This document shows, in pieces, positions 1 through 6,931 of a DNA stretch of 15,631 nucleotides. The stretch lies in the NCBI GenBank assembly GCA_028822945.1, contig JAPKCN010000020.1:1-15631 (forward strand). Direction: 5' to 3'. The notes beneath the pieces are model-generated. The model made no database searches and was not told where the DNA came from. It saw nothing but the letters and a program-made list of their open reading frames with translations. This DNA comes from Porticoccaceae bacterium. GTDB lineage: Bacteria; Pseudomonadota; Gammaproteobacteria; Pseudomonadales; Porticoccaceae. The position numbers and the translations under genes were made by a program. How positions within the stretch are numbered: position 1 is the stretch's first letter; the number at the start of each line of letters is the position of its first letter.

Positions 1-21
1 AAACGCAATAGTGCGATTTTC

Positions 22-51
22 AATTTAATTTAATTTAATTTAATTTAATTA
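22..51. repeat. Pentanucleotide tandem repeat (AATTT)n
   Basis: Five perfect AATTT units and a sixth imperfect one (AATTA) lie head to tail. This is a simple-sequence repeat of the kind that can change copy number by polymerase slippage. It is in non-coding DNA at the window edge, so the gene on its far side, if any, is not visible. Confidence 0.9.
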
Positions 52-173
52 CCCAATCACAGTAGCGTAAAAAGTCTCAATATTCAACGTGTGTAAAGGT
101 AATTACACCTAGTAATTGAAGTAGGTAACGTATATGTGATTAGATTGCGCGGACCCGTGATGTCGATACCCTC

Positions 174-205
174 GGCTAAGGCGCTGCGCTAAAAAACGCT
201 TAGCC
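174..205. repeat. Imperfect inverted repeat / hairpin
   Basis: GGCTAAG at 174-180 pairs with CTTAGCC at 199-205, with further partial pairing inside (GCG against CG with one bulged base). The loop includes an A6 run. It lies about 120 bases past the stop of the minus-strand dehydrogenase gene. It could be a transcript-end structure, but no T-run follows on the minus strand. Confidence 0.4.
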
Positions 206-322
206 AGCCGAAATAAACTGCAGAATAAAACAAACGGATCCCCCACAAAGATGACCGGATCATTTAGTCAATCGCGTTTAGCAATAATCAAAAACCGCGG
301 CGATCTGGGGGTAAATGTAATA

Positions 323-1099
323 CTATTCGGTGACGTTGCCGGATGTAACCGACATGCTGTTGTCGACCACAATCCGCGTTCCGTTGACGAATTTTGATTC
401 GTCCGAGGCGAGATAGAGGGCTGCATACGCAATATCATTCGGCTCGCCAACTTTACTGGCCGGCACTTCAGCCATATCTGCGAGCACTTCCTCACCATAT
501 TTTGCGACCATTTGATCGCCAAAACCGGCGACCATCGGCGTGTCGATACCCGCCGGATGAATCGAATTACAGCGCACGCCGTTTTTACTCTGAGCACAGT
601 GCACGGCGACTGCTCGGGTGTAGGCATCGATCGCTCCCTTGGCCATGCAATAAGCCGCAACATAGCTTTCGCCCTGAATCGCCGCCAGTGAACACATATT
701 GACGATCGCTCCGCCGCCGCTAGCGGCCATAGCCGGTATCGCCTTGCGACAGCCAAAAAACACACTGTCTACGTGCACCGACATAGTAAACCGGTACTCA
801 TCGGTAGTTTGATTTTCTGGATTACCCACTTTCACCACACCGGCATTGTTAACTAAGATATCGAGTTTGCCATAGCGCTCGACGGTCTCATCGATCACCT
901 CGCTCCACCGAGCCTCATCGCGCACATCTTGGTGCATAAAATGACCACCAATCTCTTCGGCCAACGCACGGCCCTCATCATCGGCAATATCAGTTACTAC
1001 AACCTGCGCGCCCTCGGCGGCAAACAATCGCGCATCTGCCGCGCCCAAGCCCATAGCAGCACCCGTAATAATCGCTACCTTGCCCTTTAGTCGATCCAT
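323..1099 (-). CDS. Short-chain dehydrogenase/reductase (classical SDR)
   Basis: NAD(P)-dependent oxidoreductase of the classical SDR family, 258 residues, normal length. The dinucleotide-binding motif TGAAMGLG is at residues 12-19, NNAG at 84-87, and the catalytic residues are S137, Y150 and K154 in the YxxxK arrangement. An Asp (D37) at the end of the second beta strand suggests a preference for NAD(H) over NADP(H), a family rule rather than a measurement. The C-terminal HPAGIDTPM and NGTRIVVD segments are typical. The start is the ATG at 1099, with AGAGGTG just upstream as ribosome site. The gene appears to be transcribed alone, divergently from the nuclease gene. The substrate cannot be read from sequence: cyclic alcohols, hydroxysteroids or 3-oxoacyl compounds are all possible. 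Confidence 0.92.
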   Translation of the reverse strand: MDRLKGKVAIITGAAMGLGAADARLFAAEGAQVVVTDIADDEGRALAEEIGGHFMHQDVRDEARWSEVIDETVERYGKLDILVNNAGVVKVGNPENQTTDEYRFTMSVHVDSVFFGCRKAIPAMAASGGGAIVNMCSLAAIQGESYVAAYCMAKGAIDAYTRAVAVHCAQSKNGVRCNSIHPAGIDTPMVAGFGDQMVAKYGEEVLADMAEVPASKVGEPNDIAYAALYLASDESKFVNGTRIVVDNSMSVTSGNVTE

Positions 1100-1871
1100 A
1101 ATACACCTCTAAAATTTGTTGACCGGGCATCTTACAAGGATGCACATTGTCGATTAAAAGATAGCCTCTTTTGTGGCGATCGTCTTGCTACCACGAGGCA
1201 TAATTCAGCTGCGCAAAGGAGTGGTCTTTTCCGCACTTCGTATGCCGCTGATACATTATTGGCAAACTGTTGGGGTCGTAGTCAAGCTAAACAGAGAATA
1301 AACCTCACCACGAGCTACCGACGTTGACAGTATCTCTAATTCGGACTGTGCAGATGAATGTCTTCTCAGAGCGATTTGAAGGGCTGTATGCTGCGTATTT
1401 TTGTTTCAACAGTATCGCGCTGGGCAAGCGCTTACCAATGTTGCGCCAGTTTTCTTCATTATTAATTAGTTACGATTGACGCTTGACAGTTAATAAAATT
1501 ACTGTAACTGTATGCATGTACAGCTACACTAATGATGTCTACAAAACTTGCGTTGCGAGTAATTTTATAAACCAACGTCCTAGCCGCACTCGCCATCGTT
1601 TAAGCAATGGAAATCCTACATGATTGACCACCAAACGTCGCGATACTCGCTGTGATGCAGCCATCGACTGCCCAAGCGAAAGGAAGCGAACATTTGCGCA
1701 CCTGCCAAGGTTATAGTCGCGGGCTGAGAATAGCTGACCTCGAGTTGGGTTATTACCCACATTTGGACGATAAAATACGAGCCTCAATAGCATCCTCGCA
1801 GCGCCGCAACCGCGAATTTTCCGCGCCCTACCGCTGCACTACTCCAACCATTTCGACTGTGCAGTAAATTT
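1100..1871. other. Long divergent intergenic region
   Basis: About 770 bases separate the divergent dehydrogenase and nuclease genes. The supported content is a LexA-type box with a -35-like TTGACA beside it (1483-1523). Open frames of 71 and 84 codons (1652-1867 +, 1539-1793 -) have no recognisable product and no convincing ribosome site. A very short frame of 11 codons begins with ATG near 1620. I see no tRNA or transposon remnant. Any transcript from the LexA-controlled promoter would carry a leader of over 300 bases. Confidence 0.6.
1483..1523 (+). promoter_or_regulatory. LexA (SOS) box with associated promoter
   Basis: The sequence CTGT-ATGCATGT-ACAG at 1508-1523 matches the gammaproteobacterial LexA consensus CTGT-N8-ACAG exactly, with symmetric CTGTA/TACAG arms. 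A perfect -35-like TTGACA lies at 1483-1488, so the box would overlap the -10 region, the usual repressing position. A second dyad, ACAGT-N10-ACTGT (1486-1505), lies immediately upstream. The first gene in this direction encodes a Cho/UvrC-like nuclease, fitting SOS control. The -10 hexamer itself is poor. Confidence 0.75.
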
Positions 1872-3476
1872 ATGCAACAAAACTGGCTAGACAACGACGT
1901 CACCCGCCTCTCCGAGGGTTTTCCAGAAAAGATGGTGTTACTGGACTGTGAGACTACGGGTGGCAATGCCACGCGACATCGGATTATTGAAATCGGCGTA
2001 CTGGTGGTAGAGAACGGTGTCGTATTGGAAACCTGGCAAACCTTTTGCGATCCGCAAACGGCACTCCCCCCGATGATCCAACGTATAACAGGTATTACCC
2101 CATCCATGCTGCTTGGCGCACCGACCTTTGGCGAGATTTCGGAGCGACTACTGGGACTGATTGGCGATCGTACACTGGTTGCACACAATGCGCGCTTTGA
2201 CTATGGATTTATAAAAAACGAATTCAAACGCAGCGACGTTCGCTTCAACGCCAAAACGCTTTGTTCGGTCAAGTTTAGTCGTATTTTATATCCGCAATTT
2301 CGTCGTCACGGGCTCTCGGAAATCATAAAACGCTTTGATTTACAGATCGAAAATCGCCATAGGGCGCTCGACGATGCACAGATGATCTACCATTTTTTTC
2401 GCAAATCGTCGTCGCTATTTGCTGTTGAAGAAATCGCCGCGGTGTGCCAAACACTACTGCAAAAACCGGCCATGCCGCCGTTATTACGCGCCAGCGATAT
2501 TGAAAAATTGCCGAGTAGCCCGGGGGTTTACTATTTCCACAACGAGGCCGGTGAACTGCTCTATGTCGGCAAGAGTGTGCATATTCGCAACCGCGTGCTC
2601 AGTCACTTCAGTCAGGATCACAGTAATCCAAAAGATTTGCAGATCAACGCAAAAATCAGTGCTGTCGACTACCATCGCACGCCCTCAGATTTTGGTGCGC
2701 AGTTGCATGAAAGTTACCAGATCAAGACTCTTAGCCCCCTCTACAATCGGCGTCTGCGAAAGATCAAGCGTCTATTTCACTACCGCACCATCGAAGATCA
2801 TCGCGGTTACCATCGACTTAAGATCGAGGTCCTAGACAGCCATATTGCAGACGCCAGTACCGGCCTATTTAGGTCGCCGAGACAAGCATCGTTAAAGCTC
2901 GAAAAGCTTGCTGATGAGCATCTGTTGTGCCACAAACTTCTCGGCCTTGAGGGCGCATCCGGGAGCCTTAACAACCGCCCATGTTTTCGTGCGCAGTTGA
3001 AAAAATGCCTCGGTGCTTGCCACGGAGCAGAATCTGCCGAGACCTATAATCGGCGTCTAGCGGAAGCTCTGGCCGATTACCAGATAGCCATCTGGCCATG
3101 GCCATCGGCGATTTTAGTCGAAGAGCGAGATCCTACGGACGTCGACCACTGCGCCTTTCACTTGATCGATCGTTGGCGATATCTGTCCAAACTGAGTGGC
3201 ATCGACGAACTCTATGAGGCAGGTTATCAACCCCTACCGGTGAATAGCGAAACGTGCCACCCGCAGCCTGGCGGTAGTTTAAATATCGCGCCTAACTGCG
3301 CGCCCGAGACGGAGCATACTGCGGGGCTGGATCTGACAAAAAATCAGCCAGAGCAGCAACCGTTTGATCTAGACACCTATTTTATTTTAGTGCGCTTTTT
3401 ACTCGATCGTAGACGAATGGAACTCAACAACCTGGTGGTATGGCCACTACAATCACTGCCTTGCGACAATTTTTAA
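1872..3476 (+). CDS. DEDDh exonuclease fused to GIY-YIG (Cho/UvrC-like) nuclease
   Basis: Predicted two-nuclease DNA repair protein, 534 residues. Residues 20-180 form a DnaQ-like 3'-5' exonuclease: D25 and E27 (ExoI, LLDCETT), D110 (ExoII, HNARFD), and H163 with D168 (ExoIII, HRALDD), the DEDDh set. Residues 213-296 form a UvrC-type GIY-YIG endonuclease: PGVYYF, YVGKS, IRNR, and catalytic Glu E280 ahead of PLYNRRL. Four cysteines follow (C353, C371, C379, C383; C-X17-C-X7-C-X3-C), matching the UvrC cysteine cluster except for a longer first spacer. The last 80 residues are low in recognisable features. Exonuclease-GIY-YIG fusions are known, and Escherichia coli Cho is SOS-regulated; the upstream LexA box agrees. 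The ATG at 1872 is the only plausible start, since no start codon lies upstream in frame. Its ribosome site is weak. Confidence 0.9.
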   Translation: MQQNWLDNDVTRLSEGFPEKMVLLDCETTGGNATRHRIIEIGVLVVENGVVLETWQTFCDPQTALPPMIQRITGITPSMLLGAPTFGEISERLLGLIGDRTLVAHNARFDYGFIKNEFKRSDVRFNAKTLCSVKFSRILYPQFRRHGLSEIIKRFDLQIENRHRALDDAQMIYHFFRKSSSLFAVEEIAAVCQTLLQKPAMPPLLRASDIEKLPSSPGVYYFHNEAGELLYVGKSVHIRNRVLSHFSQDHSNPKDLQINAKISAVDYHRTPSDFGAQLHESYQIKTLSPLYNRRLRKIKRLFHYRTIEDHRGYHRLKIEVLDSHIADASTGLFRSPRQASLKLEKLADEHLLCHKLLGLEGASGSLNNRPCFRAQLKKCLGACHGAESAETYNRRLAEALADYQIAIWPWPSAILVEERDPTDVDHCAFHLIDRWRYLSKLSGIDELYEAGYQPLPVNSETCHPQPGGSLNIAPNCAPETEHTAGLDLTKNQPEQQPFDLDTYFILVRFLLDRRRMELNNLVVWPLQSLPCDNF

Positions 3477-3516
3477 CCTGACTGCGAAAAGAGCGTGAAC
3501 CACGCACTAGAAGTCC

Positions 3517-3537
3517 ACGGCGCTGGTGTAGCGCCGT
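3517..3537. terminator. Hairpin between convergent genes
   Basis: ACGGCGCT (3517-3524) and AGCGCCGT (3530-3537) form a perfect 8-bp GC-rich stem with a 5-base loop. It lies between the stops of two convergent genes, where a bidirectional transcript end is expected. Neither strand has a proper T-run next to it, so intrinsic termination is uncertain. It may instead block read-through or stabilise 3' ends. Confidence 0.5.
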
Positions 3538-3585
3538 ATCAAAAGCCTGCACAAAGGCCCTAAAAAACTCCCCATAGGCCAAGCA

Positions 3586-4902
3586 CTAGAGCATTTTTTG
3601 GCGTTCTCGAGCAAAGTTTTTCTCTTGTCTTAATACATTTCTTGTCGCCTTGAAGACCGTCAAAGCTGGATCGGCAACACCGCTGCGTCCAAGCGATTCC
3701 ATTTGTCCGTAATACCAAAATTGCACGGCAAATGCGGCAACTGTGCGGAACAGTTTCAATCGCTCCAAAAATCGCAAGGGTCGCGGAAATAACGACATCT
3801 GGTGTTCGTAACTAGGCAAACTAGACAGCCCCGCGATCAATTGTGCCGGAGCGTCGGTCATTACACACATTGGCCGACCAATGCCTATGAGGTCGACGCC
3901 GCCCGACGCAAGAGCTTCGCGCATGGCGGCACTGTTGCGAAAACCGCCGGTCACCATTAACGGTATCGACACATTAACGCGCATCGCCAGTGCAAAGTCG
4001 ACAAAGTAAGCCTCCCTTTGTAAGGTCGATGTGGCAACGGCCTGCAATTCTTCACTCTCAAGACCCGCTAGGCCAAGTAATTTTGGCTGTTCATATGTAC
4101 CACCAGAAATTTCAATCAAATCGACACTGGCTGCCTCCAGCCAACCGACGACCTGCAGACTGTCAGTGAACGAAAATCCACCTTTTTGAAAATCTGCGCT
4201 ATTTAATTTAATCGCTAGCGGAAAATCACTGCCAACTTCGGCTCGTACGGCCGCCACTGCCTCTAACAATAACCGAGCGCGATTTGCCAATGACCCACCG
4301 TACTGGTCGTCGCGTCGATTGGTCCGCGGGCTTAAAAACTGCGACAGTAGATAGCCGTGTGCGGCATGTAACTGCACGCCGGTAAAACCGGCTTCCTTGA
4401 CCACACCGGCGCAGAGTGCGAAGCGTTTGATAATGGACTCTATCTCGGCAATAGTAAGCGGTTGAGGCTGCCCGAACTGGCCACCTGGTAGCGCCACCTT
4501 GACGGCTGAAGGCGCCTTGGGTTGGGCATTGATTAACTTCGGCGTCTGACGCCCTGCATGGCTAATTTGCGCCCAAAACTGGTTGCCACTGCGGGTTGCC
4601 GCACTCGCCCAATTCTGTAACGCACACTGCATACCGAGGTCGGGGGCGCAGTCAATAACGACGTTGCCAGGGCGCTCAAGATGATCGGCATCAATGATAA
4701 TATTGCCCGACAATAGCAACCCCGCGCCTCCGTCACTCCAAATACCATAGAGTTGGCTGAGCGCATCGGTCGGCTCACCACGCAAGTTTGCCAGACCTTC
4801 AGTCATAGCAGCCTTAGCAAGTCGATTGGGGATCTGCACCCCGCAAGGCAACTCTAACGCTGGAGTGAACACATCACCCAAGGTGTTGTGATTTGCGGTC
4901 AT
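3586..4902 (-). CDS. NADH:flavin oxidoreductase, Old Yellow Enzyme family
   Basis: FMN-dependent ene-reductase-like protein, 438 residues, expected to be a cytosolic TIM barrel reducing activated C=C bonds or other electrophiles with NAD(P)H. Family motifs in order: PNRLAKAAMTEGLA (26-39), WAQISHAGRQ (110-119), QLHAAHGYLLSQFLSP (177-192) with the substrate-anion-binding pair as H179/H182 and Y184, NRRDDQYGGS (195-204), MVTGGFR (316-322), and the FMN-phosphate segment DLIGIGRPM (337-345). It stops after the barrel and a short tail, so it lacks the iron-sulfur and FAD/NAD domains of 2,4-dienoyl-CoA reductase. ATG start at 4902 with GAGG seven bases upstream. It has its own 280-base upstream region after the diflavin reductase gene, so it is probably a separate transcript. 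The substrate is unknown. Confidence 0.93.
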   Translation of the reverse strand: MTANHNTLGDVFTPALELPCGVQIPNRLAKAAMTEGLANLRGEPTDALSQLYGIWSDGGAGLLLSGNIIIDADHLERPGNVVIDCAPDLGMQCALQNWASAATRSGNQFWAQISHAGRQTPKLINAQPKAPSAVKVALPGGQFGQPQPLTIAEIESIIKRFALCAGVVKEAGFTGVQLHAAHGYLLSQFLSPRTNRRDDQYGGSLANRARLLLEAVAAVRAEVGSDFPLAIKLNSADFQKGGFSFTDSLQVVGWLEAASVDLIEISGGTYEQPKLLGLAGLESEELQAVATSTLQREAYFVDFALAMRVNVSIPLMVTGGFRNSAAMREALASGGVDLIGIGRPMCVMTDAPAQLIAGLSSLPSYEHQMSLFPRPLRFLERLKLFRTVAAFAVQFWYYGQMESLGRSGVADPALTVFKATRNVLRQEKNFARERQKML

Positions 4903-4932
4903 ATTGACGCCTCTATGCGCTTGCCAAACCGT

Positions 4933-4962
4933 CAGTTAATACAACTGCTGAAGCCAGGTCAA
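4933..4962 (-). promoter_or_regulatory. Possible promoter/operator of the OYE gene
   Basis: On the minus strand a TTGACC (-35-like, 4957-4962) is followed after 15 bases by TATTAA (-10-like, 4936-4941). The -10 sits inside a perfect inverted repeat, CAGTT-N5-AACTG (4933-4947). OYE-family reductase genes are often controlled by a repressor binding over the promoter, but the short spacer makes this tentative. Confidence 0.3.
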
Positions 4963-5124
4963 GGTCACAAACCGAGCACCTATGAACGACATAGTGACAC
5001 TTGTTTCTAAGGGTCAGGAGACTAGATCGGCCCTGGAGCAACGTGATTACTGCAACACCAAAGAATGTTAAGCGCATGTTCGGTAGGTTTTAAGTTTACA
5101 GGTCCCCGAACGCCCAAATATTTG

Positions 5125-5146
5125 ACTGCTGTATAAAACTAGCAGT
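5125..5146 (-). terminator. Hairpin after the diflavin reductase gene
   Basis: ACTGCT (5125-5130) and AGCAGT (5141-5146) form a 6-bp stem with a 10-base loop, about 40 bases past the stop of the minus-strand reductase gene. On the minus strand it is followed by a 10-base palindrome (CAAATATTTG, 5115-5124), not a clean T-run, so it is at best a weak terminator. A further inverted repeat, GTTCGG/CCGAAC, lies at 5078-5083 and 5106-5111. Confidence 0.35.
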
Positions 5147-5182
5147 TTGACCGGCGCTCGAAATATTTTATCTGCCACCCAG

Positions 5183-6922
5183 TCAGTAAACGTCTCTCTG
5201 GTAGCGCTTGGCGCGCTTTAGGCCGTTTAGATAGTCGCTTGCCGCATCGTCTGATAACTGACCGTGCTCGGCAATAATCTCACGTAGCGCCTCGTCCACA
5301 TCCTTCGCCATTCGGGTTGCATCACCACAGATATAAAAATACCCACCGCGCTCGAGCCACGCGAACAAGTCACTGCCATGCTCGTGCATTTTAGACTGCA
5401 CGTAGAGTTTTTCCGATTGATCGCGCGAAAACGTAACATCTAGGCGAGTCAACACATCGGCCTGTTGCATAGCCTCCAACTCGTCTTCATATAAAAAGTC
5501 AGTAGCGCGGTGCTGGTCGCCAAAAAATAGCCAGTTGTCGCCGCTGGCATAGCGTTTTTGACGCTCTTCTAAAAACGCACGAAAGGGGGCAATACCGGTA
5601 CCAGGTCCAACCATAATCATCGGTGCGTCGTCGTCGTCAGGCACCCGAAACGAGTTGTTTGGCGAGACAAACACACCGGCGCGTTCACCCTCGGCGACCC
5701 GGTCGGATAAAAATGTCGAACAGACACCACTGTGATCGCGATTTTCCGAGTGCCAACGCACAGCGGCTACAGTCAGGTGAACCTCTCCGGGGTGCATTTT
5801 TGGACTTGAAGAAATCGAGTAGGCGCGGTGCTGAAGTGGCCTCAGAACTGCCACAAATTGATCGGCATCGAAGGTCAACCGTGGGTTGATATTGAGCAGA
5901 TCAAAAATGTCCTTACCCCACAAAAAGCCATCCATCGCCTCCTTATCTCCACTATCCACGATGTGGCTGAGTTCGTCGTCGCCAGCGCGTTGCTCGATCT
6001 GCACGATCATATCGCGCGAGGGCGTAGAAATTTCAAAATTGTTGGTCAACAAATAACCCAGCGGTCGGTCGAAGCCGGCAACAGCATCACCATATTTGAA
6101 GCCCAAACGCTCCAGCAGCGAAGTCACCAGAGTCGGGGCGTTGATCGGCATAACATTTAATGCATCACCGGCTTGATAGTCGAGGCCACTTTCGCCCAAG
6201 TCAATCTCAAAGTGCCTAATTTCCTTATCCGAGCCCTGTGCCGACAGCAGCCGATTAACTTTGACATTCGCCGGATAGGGGTTTTTGCGGTTCCAGATAG
6301 ATGTTCTTGTGACGGCTTTAGCGGTAGCCTCGACTGTCGATTCGACACTATCACCCACTAGCGACAGAGTCTTGTGCACCCATTCCTCGGCGATATCCTC
6401 GTAGTCAATATCGCAATCCAGCCGGTCGATCAACCGCTCGGCACCGAGTTCGTCAAAGCGCGCATCAATTAGCTTCCCGGCCTCACAAAAATCATCGTAG
6501 CCAGTGTCGCCGAGCGCCAACACAGCAAATTGCAGCGCCGGCAGCGGCGGAGCATCGGCGGCCGACAAAGCATCCCAAAACATTTGCGCGTTGTCTGGCA
6601 TCTCGCCCTCGCCATATGTGGACACCGCAACAATCACCCGCTGCATACTCGCCAGTGTGCTCATATTGACCGCATCGAGTTCCTGCACCACCACATCAAA
6701 TCCTTTTGCCTTGGCTGAGGCCGCTGCATCAAGCGCCACGGACTCAGCGTTTCCGGTTTGAGTACCATAGAGTATATCCAGCCGTGTCGCAGGTTTAGCG
6801 GCCGCGATTGGAGCGGCACTTTCAAGAAACTTGCGCGAGTGTAAGCCCGCTAAGAAGCCACCTAACCAGGCTTTTTGATCGACGGAAAACGGCGCATCCG
6901 CGGGAATAAATGGAAGTTTCAT
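5183..6922 (-). CDS. CysJ-type NADPH diflavin reductase
   Basis: Diflavin reductase, 579 residues, close to sulfite reductase flavoprotein CysJ in length and layout. It should pass electrons from NADPH through FAD and FMN to a partner. An N-terminal flavodoxin domain has the FMN loop LYGTQTGNAE (51-60) and STYGEGEMPDN (101-111). The FAD domain has RAYSISSSP (366-374) and GVCSTFL (399-405). The NADPH domain has GPGTGIAPFRAF (439-450) and CGDATRMAKDV (532-542). It ends in the CysJ-like KRYQRDVY, whose last Tyr stacks on FAD in this family. It starts 9 bases after the glutamate synthase stop, with GAGAGAG as ribosome site, so the two are almost surely co-transcribed. No sulfite reductase hemoprotein gene is in the window. 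Its partner may therefore be the glutamate synthase; ordinary sulfite reduction with cysI elsewhere is the alternative. Confidence 0.9.
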   Translation of the reverse strand: MKLPFIPADAPFSVDQKAWLGGFLAGLHSRKFLESAAPIAAAKPATRLDILYGTQTGNAESVALDAAASAKAKGFDVVVQELDAVNMSTLASMQRVIVAVSTYGEGEMPDNAQMFWDALSAADAPPLPALQFAVLALGDTGYDDFCEAGKLIDARFDELGAERLIDRLDCDIDYEDIAEEWVHKTLSLVGDSVESTVEATAKAVTRTSIWNRKNPYPANVKVNRLLSAQGSDKEIRHFEIDLGESGLDYQAGDALNVMPINAPTLVTSLLERLGFKYGDAVAGFDRPLGYLLTNNFEISTPSRDMIVQIEQRAGDDELSHIVDSGDKEAMDGFLWGKDIFDLLNINPRLTFDADQFVAVLRPLQHRAYSISSSPKMHPGEVHLTVAAVRWHSENRDHSGVCSTFLSDRVAEGERAGVFVSPNNSFRVPDDDDAPMIMVGPGTGIAPFRAFLEERQKRYASGDNWLFFGDQHRATDFLYEDELEAMQQADVLTRLDVTFSRDQSEKLYVQSKMHEHGSDLFAWLERGGYFYICGDATRMAKDVDEALREIIAEHGQLSDDAASDYLNGLKRAKRYQRDVY

Positions 6923-6931
6923 AGCTCTCTC

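Larger units (their letters stand above)
1..322. other. Non-coding region downstream of the SDR gene
   Basis: No reading frame here has a credible start, ribosome site or recognisable product. The region holds a pentanucleotide repeat (22-51) and an imperfect inverted repeat (174-205). It lies downstream of the minus-strand dehydrogenase gene, so it would contain that gene's transcript end, but I see no stem directly followed by a T-run on the minus strand. Confidence 0.6.

Noticed and set aside
22..51. CRISPR-like repeat
   Set aside because: The units are five bases long and contiguous with no spacers, so this is a simple tandem repeat.
1539..1867. Small genes on either strand in the long intergenic region
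   Set aside because: The 84- and 71-codon frames overlap each other on opposite strands, lack ribosome sites and resemble nothing I know.
1872..3476. Replicative DNA polymerase III epsilon subunit (dnaQ)
   Set aside because: The exonuclease domain is DnaQ-like, but the GIY-YIG domain, UvrC-like cysteines and LexA box point to a repair nuclease.
3586..4902. 2,4-dienoyl-CoA reductase (FadH)
   Set aside because: The protein ends soon after the FMN barrel and lacks the iron-sulfur cysteine motif and the C-terminal FAD/NAD domains.
5183..6922. Calling the diflavin gene cysJ outright
   Set aside because: The protein is CysJ-like end to end, but it sits in an operon with glutamate synthase and no cysI or other sulfur gene is in view, so naming it cysJ would assert an unproven role.
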